Shown in pieces: positions 34,216-43,945 of a stretch of 64,000 bases of DNA (position 1 is the stretch's first letter; every line of letters begins with the position of its first letter). The notes under the pieces were generated by a model, which saw only the letters and a list, made by a program, of their open reading frames with translations, did no database searches and was not told the DNA's origin. The stretch is taken from the NCBI RefSeq assembly GCF_000711795.1, contig NZ_JONH01000012.1, positions 62,001 to 126,000 on the forward strand, in the 5' to 3' direction. A program made the position numbers and the translations under genes. This stretch comes from Vibrio pacinii DSM 19139. GTDB taxonomy: Bacteria > Pseudomonadota > Gammaproteobacteria > Enterobacterales > Vibrionaceae.

Positions 34216-35655
34216 TTAATTGACAAGACGAGGTCCGATATTGGGAATATAGGTAATAACTGGCGCACCAGTGATGACTTCGATTTCATCTTTACGACGT
34301 ACTGAAGAGTCAAATAATTCAACCAAAGTAGCAATTCCGACACCTAATCCAATTCCCGCGACTATTCCGGCAATGATGAAAATGATCAGTGGTAGGTTGG
34401 CTGGACGGCTAGGTGTATAAGGGAGGTCAATAATTTTGACGCGTTTATTTTGTTCAAATACCCCAAGTGAACCTGTGAGTTGGGCCATTTCATAACGCTG
34501 AATCAATTCATCATATAACTGACGCTTGAGCTCTGCATTGCGCACTAAACGGTGCATGGTTTTGGCATTGTCGCCAAATTGATTGGCCTCTTGTTCAAGG
34601 CTTTCAATCATGGAATGGAGGCTTTTGGTTTCTTCACTTAGCGACTCATACCGACTGCGTACTAGCTGTAGGCTTTGCAACTGAGTGACAAGAAGAGGTT
34701 GCATCTCGCTGATGTCACCTAACTGGTTGCTGCTGGCAATATCCCATAATTGATCACTGGTGATGTTAGGTTGTTCCATATTGAGCAGTAATTTACGCTC
34801 GTTTTCTAATCGGCGCAGTTCACGATCTTTGCCCTGAATTAAGCTGTGACTGTCGGTGTAACGCGCCTTAAGTAAGGTTAATTGACTTCGAATTTCTATG
34901 ATTTGGTCTTCGATTTTTCCGACCACAGGGTTGGTCTTAGAAAGCTGTTGATCCAGTGAACCTAAACTACGCTCAACGCCAGCTAATTCGGCTTTTTTCT
35001 CGGCATAACTTTGTTTGAGAGAGGCCAGGCGACCTAAAGACTGAGATTGCATTTCTGGAGTTACGGAGGCGAAGCGGTTTTTGAAGTCTGCAAGCTCGTT
35101 TTCAGCGACATCGAGCTCTTCGCGGCGTTTCTCAATATGAATCGCCAGAAATGCAGCCGAGTCTTGAATCGACGAACGTTCCGGTGCCAAAAGCTGCTCG
35201 ATAAAATGGTCGCTGATCGATTCAAGCATCTCTTTCATACCAGCTGGTTTTGGCGCAGAGAGTGAAATTTTAAGAAAGTCTTTACCAGGTTGAACAATCG
35301 TTAAGTTATTGGACAGTTTATTGATGACGTAATCTTTTGCCTCTGGCGACATGTCATCGTTGATCAAGTTATGCTCTTTCGCGACGGCAGTAAGAACATG
35401 ACGACTTTTTAATAAGGTGCTCAGTGCATTCAAGCGTTCTTTGAGCATGGTTGATACCGCTATGTCCTCTAAAAAAGGGTTCATCTTAGCGGTTTCTTGG
35501 ATCAACATTGATGTGTGGGAAACATAGTTAGTTGGCGCCATTTTTCCGATCATCAAGCCGATAAACGGCAATATGAGGATCGGCACAACAATAACGTAAC
35601 GTTGACGCCAAGCTGCGTTTAACAGCACGATTAACCTTTGTTTCAAGTCGTTCAT
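34216..35655 (-). CDS. sypO: Polysaccharide chain-length determinant / co-polymerase (Wzz type)
   Basis: A 479-residue inner-membrane protein with membrane helices near residues 20-38 and 422-445, flanking a long periplasmic coiled coil (about 160-390). The C-terminal proline/glycine-rich motif before the second helix (LPYTPSRPANLPLI) is diagnostic for Wzz/PCP proteins. It has no C-terminal kinase domain, so the kinase-like part of the system is the separate sypD product. It overlaps sypN by 4 bp. It would set the length of the exported polymer. Confidence 0.9.
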   Translation of the reverse strand: MNDLKQRLIVLLNAAWRQRYVIVVPILILPFIGLMIGKMAPTNYVSHTSMLIQETAKMNPFLEDIAVSTMLKERLNALSTLLKSRHVLTAVAKEHNLINDDMSPEAKDYVINKLSNNLTIVQPGKDFLKISLSAPKPAGMKEMLESISDHFIEQLLAPERSSIQDSAAFLAIHIEKRREELDVAENELADFKNRFASVTPEMQSQSLGRLASLKQSYAEKKAELAGVERSLGSLDQQLSKTNPVVGKIEDQIIEIRSQLTLLKARYTDSHSLIQGKDRELRRLENERKLLLNMEQPNITSDQLWDIASSNQLGDISEMQPLLVTQLQSLQLVRSRYESLSEETKSLHSMIESLEQEANQFGDNAKTMHRLVRNAELKRQLYDELIQRYEMAQLTGSLGVFEQNKRVKIIDLPYTPSRPANLPLIIFIIAGIVAGIGLGVGIATLVELFDSSVRRKDEIEVITGAPVITYIPNIGPRLVN

Positions 35656-36767
35656 AATGACTCCAATAGCGTCGTTAGTTGCGCTGAACGATAGTCCCAG
35701 CTGTGATCAGAAATATTCACGCTTGTCGGGTTGATAGTGTGTTGCTCAACTTGCTTTAGTGCCTGTGAAAATTGCGCCGCGTTATCGACGACAGAAATGC
35801 ATTGTTGGTAGGGCGTCAATGCAGGAAAAGACGTACTGATCACACGACTACCCGCACTGAGGTATTCGAGTAATTTTAATGGGCTGCATGAGGCAATTTG
35901 CCCATTATTGATAAAGGGCAGCAAGCTCACATCCCAATGTTGGCTATAACGCGGCAATTGACTGTGTGGTTTTGGCCCCAAATAGTGAACATTTGCTAAT
36001 GACGGTAAAGGGTTATGGCTGAGCTCTATTGGCCCGATAAAAACAAATTGCCAGTCCGGATTTTCGCGACAGACCGTATCAAGTAACGAGTAATCGAGCC
36101 AATTGGATATACTGCCGTAAAAGCCAGCAATTTTATGCCCTTGATGAGGTAGGTCTTGTGCGCGCTTCGCAGGGCGGCTAAACAGTGCAATGTCGACACC
36201 ATGCGGCAGATAATGCGCTTTCGATTGAGGAAATTTGGTTAGCAACTTAGCACTGGCGGCTAAAATTAAATCAGCCTTAGCGGCCAGCTTTATTTCATGT
36301 TGCTGCACCGTTTGATGGTCAACGCCAGCCAGTGATGAAAAGTCATCGCCGCAATAGTAGACAACCGATGACTCACCTAAGTGTCCACATAGGTCGGCGG
36401 TGGTTGGCAAAGAGCTCCACAGAATCGGTTGATGCAGTTCAAGACGTTGAATCACGGGTAAAAGCTGCTGACACATCATTATACGTGCGAGTTTCCGTGC
36501 AATCCCAGACTGCGGTGCGGGAATGGTTTTGATATTGACGATAGTCATATTTGTCGGGAGTTCGCAGTCAATCCGATAACCACCTTTGCCGCGACCGAGC
36601 AGTTTGAGTACCGCGCGCTTAATATCTTGTCGATTCCACTTTGGCTGTCTTAGGCCGATTGAGTTAACCCACAGTACTTTCCTTTGCTTGGCAAGACGAG
36701 TGATAAGGTGTTGAGTGCTCGAAGGGAGCCCGCCGAAATCTTCCCCAAATACAATAAGATCACGCAT
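35652..36767 (-). CDS. sypN: Glycosyltransferase (GT-B) of the syp locus
   Basis: A 371-residue GT-B-type glycosyltransferase, with FGEDFGGLPSSTQH at the N terminus, the donor-site region KIAGFYGSISNWLDY, and SPLKLLEYLSAGSRVISTSFP in the C-terminal half. This is the pattern of family 1/4 enzymes that build polysaccharide repeats. The gene has an AAGGAG ribosome site, overlaps sypM by 8 bp and is followed by sypO with a 4-bp overlap. The sugar specificity is unknown. Confidence 0.87.
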   Translation of the reverse strand: MRDLIVFGEDFGGLPSSTQHLITRLAKQRKVLWVNSIGLRQPKWNRQDIKRAVLKLLGRGKGGYRIDCELPTNMTIVNIKTIPAPQSGIARKLARIMMCQQLLPVIQRLELHQPILWSSLPTTADLCGHLGESSVVYYCGDDFSSLAGVDHQTVQQHEIKLAAKADLILAASAKLLTKFPQSKAHYLPHGVDIALFSRPAKRAQDLPHQGHKIAGFYGSISNWLDYSLLDTVCRENPDWQFVFIGPIELSHNPLPSLANVHYLGPKPHSQLPRYSQHWDVSLLPFINNGQIASCSPLKLLEYLSAGSRVISTSFPALTPYQQCISVVDNAAQFSQALKQVEQHTINPTSVNISDHSWDYRSAQLTTLLESL

Positions 36768-37488
36768 GGTCTGCTCCTTGTTCGAGTTGGCGAATCACAC
36801 GCGCTGGATTGCCTGCAGCCAACACAAATGCGGGTAAGCTTTTCGTTACGACACTGCCTGTTCCGACGATGGTTCCTTGACCTATGGTGACATTAGGACA
36901 AACCGTTACATTGGTTCCGAGCCAAACATCTTGCTCAAGAGTTATCGGGCCAACATCGGTGTCTAAATCGCCATCGCCGGCAGCGCGGCGTTGGGCATCA
37001 AGTGAATGGCCAGAATATCCAAACAAGAAAGCGCGGCCAGCAATTCGAACATTATCTTGAATTTCAATTCGGGTTCCTACAGCCAGAGTGCTTTGCCAAC
37101 CAATGTCAACGTTATTGCCAATAATCAATAGTGGTTGATTTGATTGAGGCCTTGCACTAAATGTTGTATGACCAGAAACACGACAATTGCGACCAAGTTT
37201 GATCGTTAACGGCCCAGAAACAAAGGGAACCCCGCCGAATAGATAAAGTCCGCGGCCACATTGTGTGGCGCGGCCTTTAAAGGCTGGGGTATAGATGAAG
37301 ATGCGTACGAAATTGCTCGCACTTGTCATCACGACACTGTAGCAGGCGTAAACGAGTTGATTAAACCATCTGGGAGTGGGGAAATCGCAAGCTCGGATCG
37401 TTTTCAAAATGACAAACAATTTGCGATATGATGAATTGTCGTGGCATTGCAGCCAAACCTTAAAGTGGCTGAGGTGTTGTGCAATCAT
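36760..37488 (-). CDS. sypM: Hexapeptide-repeat acyl/acetyltransferase of the syp locus
   Basis: A 242-residue left-handed beta-helix acyltransferase. Imperfect hexapeptide repeats run through about residues 85-225, with VWLGTNVTVCPNVTIGQGTI, then VGTGSVVTKSLP near the end, as in acetyltransferases of the CysE/MaaA class. It probably acetylates the syp sugar units or a precursor. It starts a transcription unit: a -24-like box and a perfect SypG-type palindrome lie upstream. Confidence 0.87.
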   Translation of the reverse strand: MIAQHLSHFKVWLQCHDNSSYRKLFVILKTIRACDFPTPRWFNQLVYACYSVVMTSASNFVRIFIYTPAFKGRATQCGRGLYLFGGVPFVSGPLTIKLGRNCRVSGHTTFSARPQSNQPLLIIGNNVDIGWQSTLAVGTRIEIQDNVRIAGRAFLFGYSGHSLDAQRRAAGDGDLDTDVGPITLEQDVWLGTNVTVCPNVTIGQGTIVGTGSVVTKSLPAFVLAAGNPARVIRQLEQGADHA

Positions 37489-37523
37489 GGTGCTTTCCTA
37501 ATAACGTAACGATATTAGGTTGT

Positions 37524-37539
37524 TTCACTTTATGTGCCA
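37524..37539 (-). promoter_or_regulatory. Candidate sigma-54 promoter of sypM
   Basis: The minus strand has a perfect -24 TGGCAC followed by ATAAA and GTGAA, a weak -12. It lies 36-51 bp before the sypM start and 50 bp from a perfect SypG-type element. Confidence 0.55.
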
Positions 37540-37572
37540 TAATATAAAGTCAATAAAATCAGAAGTTTAATT

Positions 37573-38949
37573 TTATACTTGTGCGGTTTTCTCAATTTGA
37601 GAATAGTTTTGCGTGATACGAGAAATCGCGATACACAGCGCCGCCAAGATATAAATTGGCCATGTAAATCCTTGGGTTAGAAAGGTGCCAGAGACAATTG
37701 TGCCAACAATACCAGCGTAAACCGCTAAGGCCGTTGCCATTAGGTAGGGTGAAGTTTGGTGCTGAATCGATGTTAATAAGAGTAAACTTTCACGGCTAGT
37801 TTTGACTAACGAAACGATAATACCAACAAATACCGCCAAGCCTAAAAATCCAGTTTCGGCCAGTACACCAAACCAGGTGCTGTGCACCGCATGATTGAGA
37901 CCATCCCAATGAGGGCTATAAAAGTAATAGTTAGCATAGAAATTATTCAGTCCGACCCCGGTTAATGGGTTATCAATGGCCATTTTAAACGCAGCTTCCC
38001 ATGCGTATAAACGTCCCATCGCCGATGCGTCTATCCCTTCTTCGGCTGCGCCGCCCGATTGGCGCTCAGAAATACCTGCAACCGCGAACAGCAGCGACAA
38101 ACCAATAATGGCAATCATAATGAGTAAAGATTTTGAGCGAATTAAACGTAAGCCGAATATGCCAAATACCGCGACAGAGCCGAGCAGCCCACCACGACTT
38201 TGAGTCGCTATCACCGCTGACATGGCGAGCACGAGACCAATGGCGCCAAGCAGACGCGAAAAACCAATGCCTTTGGTGGTCGCAAAACTAAGGGCAAACG
38301 CGAGTGGGAACATCAATACTAAGGAAAGATCGTTGGGATCGCCAAGCACCGAGCCAAGTTGTCGACCAATCGTCACTCGGCTGCCTTCCACCAAGCCTAT
38401 GCCTGCTGCCGAATTATACAGAGCGACAATGCCAATCAACGAACCAGCCAAAATGATCAGCGTGGCAATTTTTCTCACTGCGATTTGACTGTCGACTAAC
38501 CAAGCGATCGCGAGAGTCATGATGATGATTTTCCAGTAGATATTTTTAAAATAAGTAATTGCCAAACCTGGGTTAGAAGAGAGCACGGCGCCAATTACGA
38601 CCAATAACCAAAATACGGCTAGCCAGGTAAAACTTGGATGCCAGAATGGACTTATTTGACGACTGATCAGGGTGTGCCACATTAATGCAGATAGAGCGCC
38701 AAGTGACAATAACAACGGGATTTTAAGCGAATAGAGTGCAGGAATCGCTTCATGAATACGGAAAAATGAAAACAGCACAAACAAACTAACCAGCCAAAAG
38801 GTTTGATTAAGTACGAATAGAGCACCAAGCGGTAGAAAACAGATCACCACAATTAACGCAGGATGTGGCATTAGATACCATAGGGCAGCTAACGCGAAAC
38901 ACAGCATGGTCATCAATATGATGGCTTTACTCCGGACGCTGTTTATCAT
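37573..38949 (-). CDS. sypL: O-antigen ligase/polymerase-family membrane protein of the syp locus
   Basis: A 458-residue protein with about 11-12 membrane helices and a large periplasmic loop around residues 290-350, containing GVGLNNFYANYYFYSPHW and HAVHSTW. This is the signature of Wzy/WaaL-family polymerases and ligases. The likely task is polymerising repeat units in the periplasm. The start used (MINSVRSK) has GGGAAA upstream and overlaps the sypK stop by 4 bp. An ATG 21 bp further upstream is possible. Confidence 0.88.
   Translation of the reverse strand: MINSVRSKAIILMTMLCFALAALWYLMPHPALIVVICFLPLGALFVLNQTFWLVSLFVLFSFFRIHEAIPALYSLKIPLLLSLGALSALMWHTLISRQISPFWHPSFTWLAVFWLLVVIGAVLSSNPGLAITYFKNIYWKIIIMTLAIAWLVDSQIAVRKIATLIILAGSLIGIVALYNSAAGIGLVEGSRVTIGRQLGSVLGDPNDLSLVLMFPLAFALSFATTKGIGFSRLLGAIGLVLAMSAVIATQSRGGLLGSVAVFGIFGLRLIRSKSLLIMIAIIGLSLLFAVAGISERQSGGAAEEGIDASAMGRLYAWEAAFKMAIDNPLTGVGLNNFYANYYFYSPHWDGLNHAVHSTWFGVLAETGFLGLAVFVGIIVSLVKTSRESLLLLTSIQHQTSPYLMATALAVYAGIVGTIVSGTFLTQGFTWPIYILAALCIAISRITQNYSQIEKTAQV
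37589..37603. promoter_or_regulatory. Perfect SypG-type palindrome upstream of sypM
   Basis: TTCTCA-ATT-TGAGAA is a full palindrome matching the V. fischeri SypG element (TTCTCA-N3-TG, recalled consensus). It lies inside the last codons of sypL, 50 bp upstream of the sypM -24 box. Confidence 0.75.
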
Positions 38950-40373
38950 GATGCTTTCCCAGCATAGCATTGAAGTTGGATTATCATCTCGCGGACGACA
39001 TTGACTTTGAGTATGTCACAACGAATGGCGTACCCAATCAAAATGGCGACTTGTAGTGCAAGCATCAATAAGGATAGCCCAAGATGTGATGCAAGGTGGC
39101 TAGTCATAATAAACAAACTAGAAAGTAATAATAAACCAATGATTTTATTAAGGCTGTAGTTCAGCTCAATTGATTTTTGACTGTAATAATAAACCAGAGT
39201 CAAACGGGTGATTTGACCGATCAGTAGCGCAATTAAAATAGCGTAAACCCCGTAGGTAAAAGTGACGATACCGACGATCAAAGCAGTCATGGTCGAGGCG
39301 AGGTTAATGTATAACAACTGAGGGGTTTGACGTTGATAAAGTAATCCAAAATTTGTCAATTCGACCATCTCTTTAAACAGCATCATGATGATGGTAATAG
39401 CGATAAAGGGAATCGCATTGCTATAGTCAGATGGCAGTGCAAAAGTCACAAATAGCTGGCTTACCCAACACACAACAACGGAAATAATACACAGCAAGAC
39501 CATGCCTTGATTGGCAGTATTCGCGACATAATCACGACCACATTTTTCCATTGCTTCGAAACGCTTTGGCATCCACCACATATGAAATGGTTGAATTGCA
39601 ATACCAACGGCAAGCGAAAATTTCGCCGCGATGGCATATAGGCCAAGTGTCGTAAGGTCGCCCACTGCGGCAATGATCCAGCGTTCAGCGCCACTGAGTC
39701 CAAAGGCGACGACACCTGACAGCATAAGTGGTGCTGAATAGGCTAAATAGTGTTTAAGACGTTTACTGCTTAACCAAGTGAATGGGAAGTTTAGGTATCG
39801 GTGCAACACCAAAAACTGAGCAAAGGTACAAAAAACATTAACGGCAAAGATCGTGGTGATATCGGGTTGATTGTACAACACGGTGATGAGTAGGATGACT
39901 TGGGCAGTCACCGTCAACATGCACAGTTTAAAAAAGAACCTCGCTTGATTGTGCAAACGCAGCCAAGCTAAACCAATCGCAAGTGGCGCTTCAAAACACA
40001 ACACTAACGCAATGAGTAGGACTTGATTGTGTTCAAAAGGGGTGTGAGTCGAAACCACAAGTTGGTAACCACCGAGCAGCGCAATACTAGTGCCTATCGA
40101 TATCAATAGCGCCGCGCTATACAACCTCGCGGCTTTGGCTTTGCGTAATTTTGGCCATTTTATGGTACCAATGAATCGGTAGAGGTTTTCATGCATGGCA
40201 AGGCCAACCACTAAGCTGAGGAAAACAGTAGTAATGCCTAACAGCTCAAGTTGACCAATCTCACTCGGTGTGAGGAAATGTGTCATCAAAGGTAAAGTGA
40301 ACAGCGACATCCCTTTGACCAAAACAAGGCTCATTGCATAGAGACTGATGTTTTTTAGATTCGATAAGCTCAT
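38946..40373 (-). CDS. sypK: Polysaccharide flippase (Wzx/MATE-like) of the syp locus
   Basis: A 475-residue protein with about 12-14 membrane helices of the oligosaccharide flippase (MOP) superfamily, for example LTPSEIGQLELLG near the N terminus and FALPSDYSNAIPFIA around residue 310. It would move lipid-linked repeat units across the inner membrane. The frame runs 108 bp further upstream, but the ATG at 40373 has AGAGGTG just before it and the extra residues overlap sypJ. The order SypK-SypL-SypM follows V. fischeri. Confidence 0.87.
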   Translation of the reverse strand: MSLSNLKNISLYAMSLVLVKGMSLFTLPLMTHFLTPSEIGQLELLGITTVFLSLVVGLAMHENLYRFIGTIKWPKLRKAKAARLYSAALLISIGTSIALLGGYQLVVSTHTPFEHNQVLLIALVLCFEAPLAIGLAWLRLHNQARFFFKLCMLTVTAQVILLITVLYNQPDITTIFAVNVFCTFAQFLVLHRYLNFPFTWLSSKRLKHYLAYSAPLMLSGVVAFGLSGAERWIIAAVGDLTTLGLYAIAAKFSLAVGIAIQPFHMWWMPKRFEAMEKCGRDYVANTANQGMVLLCIISVVVCWVSQLFVTFALPSDYSNAIPFIAITIIMMLFKEMVELTNFGLLYQRQTPQLLYINLASTMTALIVGIVTFTYGVYAILIALLIGQITRLTLVYYYSQKSIELNYSLNKIIGLLLLSSLFIMTSHLASHLGLSLLMLALQVAILIGYAIRCDILKVNVVREMIIQLQCYAGKAS

Positions 40374-40386
40374 CATGTCACCTCTA

Positions 40387-41565
40387 TTATGAGTAAACAC
40401 GCATCGTTTTATTGATTTGTGCATCGTTGAGACAGTGAGTAAATTCAAGGTATTGCGACTCTGCACGATACTGGAGTGCAAGTTGGTGGGCGTTGGCCTG
40501 GCAGCGCAACATCAACTCCCTGTTATTGATAACGTCGAGTAGTGCATGGGCTAAGCTGCTAGCGTCATTCGGCTGGTATTTAATGCAATCGATATTATGT
40601 GTTAGCTGTTGATCCCAATACGCGTCATCTTGTGGGATCACAACACACATACCTGCCGCGAGCGCTTCCAAAATCGAGAGACCAAAAGGCTCATTATGAC
40701 TGGTTGAAACAAAAATACTCGATTGACTACGTATCTCATCAAGATTACTAGGATCTTCCCACCATTGGGTATACGAGAGGTCGACTGGTGCATGGCTAAC
40801 TGGTAGGCAGATATCTTTCGGACGAATGTAGCAGATATTGATGAGTAGCGGCTGATATGGCGCACATCTCTTGGCCGCGTCAATAAGTAAATCCAAGCCT
40901 TTCCATTTCAATAAAGATGCGGCCCAAAAGCACACTGGCAGTGTGTCTTGACATTTTGATGGCCAGCGAGAGGCAGGAATGCCATTGGTAAACGTTTGAT
41001 AACTTGAAGCTGATAAATAGTGTTCTGCGACCGCTTCGCTATCATCAATACCGAGCTTGTCCGTTAAATAGGCTTGCAGCGCGAGACGAATGCTCGCACG
41101 TGCACAAGGCAGATAAAAAACACGATCCGCGTTGGCCAAACAATAGCCGATTGAACGCGATAGCCCAACATTACCGTGAATAAACTGGATAACGTCAATG
41201 TTGATGAGTTTTTGTAATCCGTATAGCGCCATATCAATCCCCGGTCCTGATGCGCCAATGACTTTTTTTACCTTATGGGATCCGATGATAGTTTTGAGTA
41301 TCAAGAGCAAAAGATAGGCTTGATTGAGCCAGTAGCCTAAGCCGTGATGTTGACGCATTAGCCAAGCTATAGAAGGCAACTGGACGCATTTAACTTTATG
41401 ATTACGATAAAAATCTGTCTGTAGCCAGAAGTCAGGTTCGATGGTAAGAACGAGGAAATGAGTGTCACTGACTGGCGCACAATTAAGAGCATCACTAGTG
41501 GCAATTTTTGAGCCGCCTTTGAATGGGATCGGGTCAAAAATGAGAGTTGTTGATGTGTTAGCCAT
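40387..41565 (-). CDS. sypJ: Glycosyltransferase (GT4-like) of the syp locus
   Basis: A 392-residue GT-B glycosyltransferase, with the donor-binding region VCFWAASLLKWKGLDLLIDA and the family E-x7-E block STSHNEPFGLSILEA near residue 300. The acceptor side has VKKVIGASGPGIDMA. It overlaps sypI by 8 bp and is the second gene of the sypIJKL unit. Its sugar specificity is unknown. Confidence 0.88.
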   Translation of the reverse strand: MANTSTTLIFDPIPFKGGSKIATSDALNCAPVSDTHFLVLTIEPDFWLQTDFYRNHKVKCVQLPSIAWLMRQHHGLGYWLNQAYLLLLILKTIIGSHKVKKVIGASGPGIDMALYGLQKLINIDVIQFIHGNVGLSRSIGYCLANADRVFYLPCARASIRLALQAYLTDKLGIDDSEAVAEHYLSASSYQTFTNGIPASRWPSKCQDTLPVCFWAASLLKWKGLDLLIDAAKRCAPYQPLLINICYIRPKDICLPVSHAPVDLSYTQWWEDPSNLDEIRSQSSIFVSTSHNEPFGLSILEALAAGMCVVIPQDDAYWDQQLTHNIDCIKYQPNDASSLAHALLDVINNRELMLRCQANAHQLALQYRAESQYLEFTHCLNDAQINKTMRVYS

Positions 41566-42760
41566 GTTGGCCCCCTATCGGCAGGCGCTGTGAAAGAAAC
41601 GTTCTGACTGGTGCAAAGGTTGATATTAAAGAACGCGTTTCAGAAGGTTGTGTGACAAGTTTTTGGTAAAGATGCTCAATTTTTTGGCAGCTAACGGACA
41701 CATCGTGATATGACTTAATATGCTGATAGGCGTTGCGGGCGTATTTGTCACAAAGAACGCGGTTGTTAATTAAGATCCGCATCGACTTCGCTAACGGAGC
41801 AGCCCCTTTATTTGGGTAAAGAATACCGGTCTCGCCATGCTGGATGAACTCGGGTATCCCACCTTCAAATGGTGCGATAATGGGTAGTTTGGCTAAAGCC
41901 GCTTCGGCTAAAACTAACCCAAACGCTTCACTGCGTGCAGCACTGACGAAACCATCACAACCTTTAAGCCAACCAATAACATTACTTTGTTCTCCAGTAA
42001 AATAGACACGATCTGCAAGATAAAGGTATTCAGATTGGCGCATAAGTTTTTGTTTCAAAGGTCCATCGCCAATGATAACCAAGCTCACATTAGGGTATTC
42101 AAAAGCAACATGACGAAGTGCAGTAAGAATTCGGTCGACTCCTTTACGGTGAATAAGCGAACCTACCGTGGCGAAAACGAAGTCTTGCTGAGGAATACCG
42201 AGCGTTTGTTTAACGTTGACGCACTGTTGCTGTTCAAGTCGAACCGTATCAATGCCATTATGAATCACCGACAATTTACTTTTTGGGTAGCCGTCTGAAA
42301 GTAGTGTTTTAGCCACATGGTGACTGACCGCAATGATGTGTGGTGACAAGTGGATGCCAAGTGTGAGCCGATCACGAGCCGGGTAGGGACAGTGCAGTTG
42401 TGTTACGCAGGGCACACCGCACCATTTGGCTGCCGCTAACATCCATTGACACGGCGCTGCACTATTAATGTGTATTAGATCAATGCGGTTTTGCTTGATG
42501 AGCGCTTTGCCGTAGTTGACGAGTGTTTTCCATCCTTGGATATCAAGTCTTGGTGCCCGCCAACCAAGTAACAGTGGGAAGTTATCTAATCGGTTGGCAA
42601 CACCTAACTCATCAAGCTGCGAGGTCAACTCTTGATTATTAGTCCAAACGAAAGGACGGTATTGGTGACGAGATACATATTGCACCAAGTCGAGCAGGCA
42701 TTTTTCACTGCCTCGGATCCAGTCGTCGCCATAATGTACAAATAAAATACGTTTACTCAT
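41558..42760 (-). CDS. sypI: Glycosyltransferase family 4 of the syp locus
   Basis: A 400-residue GT4 enzyme. Donor-side motifs are clear: VGSLIHRKGVDRILTAL and SAARSEAFGLVLAEAALAKL. The N terminus carries VHYGDDWIRGSEK, the glycine-rich acceptor loop of this family. GAGAGGCGA precedes the ATG. It starts a transcription unit: a -24/-12 site lies 55-70 bp upstream and a SypG-type element 70 bp beyond that, as in V. fischeri. Confidence 0.9.
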   Translation of the reverse strand: MSKRILFVHYGDDWIRGSEKCLLDLVQYVSRHQYRPFVWTNNQELTSQLDELGVANRLDNFPLLLGWRAPRLDIQGWKTLVNYGKALIKQNRIDLIHINSAAPCQWMLAAAKWCGVPCVTQLHCPYPARDRLTLGIHLSPHIIAVSHHVAKTLLSDGYPKSKLSVIHNGIDTVRLEQQQCVNVKQTLGIPQQDFVFATVGSLIHRKGVDRILTALRHVAFEYPNVSLVIIGDGPLKQKLMRQSEYLYLADRVYFTGEQSNVIGWLKGCDGFVSAARSEAFGLVLAEAALAKLPIIAPFEGGIPEFIQHGETGILYPNKGAAPLAKSMRILINNRVLCDKYARNAYQHIKSYHDVSVSCQKIEHLYQKLVTQPSETRSLISTFAPVRTFLSQRLPIGGQHG

Positions 42761-42814
42761 TGCTCGCCTCTCAGTTTGCCACTCGATTGAGCTGTGGTTA
42801 GTTGTAGTAGATAA

Positions 42815-42830
42815 GGCAAACGCAATGCCA
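42815..42830 (-). promoter_or_regulatory. Sigma-54 promoter of sypI
   Basis: The minus strand reads TGGCAT-TGCGT-TTGCC, one mismatch from the -24/-12 consensus, with the -12 TTGC intact. It is 55 bp before the sypI start. Confidence 0.75.
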
Positions 42831-42899
42831 ATAATGACATCGGTTTAAGTTACTGAATTTTAGTGTTATTTTTTATTTTAGAAATGGTGTGTAGTCACT

Positions 42900-42914
42900 T
42901 TCTCAATATGACAA
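42900..42914. promoter_or_regulatory. SypG-type element upstream of sypI
   Basis: TTCTCA-ATA-TGACAA fits the TTCTCA-N3-TG core. It lies 70 bp upstream of the -24 box, in the gap between sypH and sypI. Confidence 0.7.
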
Positions 42915-42928
42915 TCACATTGCGATGG

Positions 42929-43945
42929 CTAACAAGAGTAGAGTTGGCGTATTTGTGGTATCACCGCTTGGGGAGAATAGTGATGATTGACGGTAGTGAT
43001 GGCATTGTCTTTAAGCGATTGTCGTTCGGTCGGAGTAAGGCTTAAGTACTGGTGGATTGATTGCTGTAATTGGGCCATTGAAGACGCAATATACCCATTG
43101 CGACGATGTTCAATCAATTGACTCATGTTACCGACATCTAAGCTGATCACGACGATGCCACGACTCATTGCCTCTAATGCGGTCATTGGCAATCCTTCAA
43201 ATCTTGAACAGATGATTAATAGACCGATAGACGGCCATATACTATCCATATGACTTTGATGGCCGTGAAAGCAAACATTATTGACACAACAAGCTTGAAG
43301 TTCGTTCTCCATTGGGCCAGACCCGTAAACATCAAAGCTTAACGCAGGGTTAAGCTGTGCTAACTCAATGAAGCGATCGGGGGCTTTTTCATAGCTAAGA
43401 CGCCCAACGAAAGAAATTTGTTCGCCATCAGCGGGTTGAGTTGAGTCAACACTGACAAAGTTATTAAATACAACCGCCTTAGCTTTGACCTTGGCAGCAA
43501 CTTTGTTACTGACCGCGATGGAATGACAAGAGATAAAGGCACTGTAACGGTCGAAGAGATCATATAGCCACACTTTGCCGGTTGGCGTTTCACCTGCATG
43601 ATAAGTGCTGATTTGAGCGACACCGGTCAATAGCCGCATTGCTTTACCAATCAAACTGGCTTTGTAACCATGGCAATGGATAACCGTGGGGGGCTGCTGC
43701 CTGATGCGGCTAAGGAGTGTGCGAAAATAGTGGCCTTCAGTGTCAAGAAACTCAACTTGGATCTTAGCATCGCTAAGCTTATCAGCGACTAAACTTTGTT
43801 GTTGGTAGCGACGCAATAATAAGACTTTGACTGACACATTGGCTTGCTTGAGCCCGTGGGCCAGTTCAACGACGTGGGTCTCTATACCACCAAAAGTGAG
43901 GCTATCAATCAACAGCCAAACTTCATCACACCAGTTGTTGCTCAT
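42929..43945 (-). CDS. sypH: Glycosyltransferase family 4 of the syp locus
   Basis: A 338-residue GT4 enzyme. It begins WCDEVWLLIDSLTFGGIETH, with the glycine-rich loop of the family. The donor half has ISFVGRLSYEKAPDRFIELA and CSRFEGLPMTALEAMSRG. It overlaps the 3' end of sypG by 20 bp, so polysaccharide synthesis and its regulator share a transcript. It ends the first syp unit (A-B-C-D-F-G-H). Confidence 0.9.
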   Translation of the reverse strand: MSNNWCDEVWLLIDSLTFGGIETHVVELAHGLKQANVSVKVLLLRRYQQQSLVADKLSDAKIQVEFLDTEGHYFRTLLSRIRQQPPTVIHCHGYKASLIGKAMRLLTGVAQISTYHAGETPTGKVWLYDLFDRYSAFISCHSIAVSNKVAAKVKAKAVVFNNFVSVDSTQPADGEQISFVGRLSYEKAPDRFIELAQLNPALSFDVYGSGPMENELQACCVNNVCFHGHQSHMDSIWPSIGLLIICSRFEGLPMTALEAMSRGIVVISLDVGNMSQLIEHRRNGYIASSMAQLQQSIHQYLSLTPTERQSLKDNAITTVNHHYSPQAVIPQIRQLYSC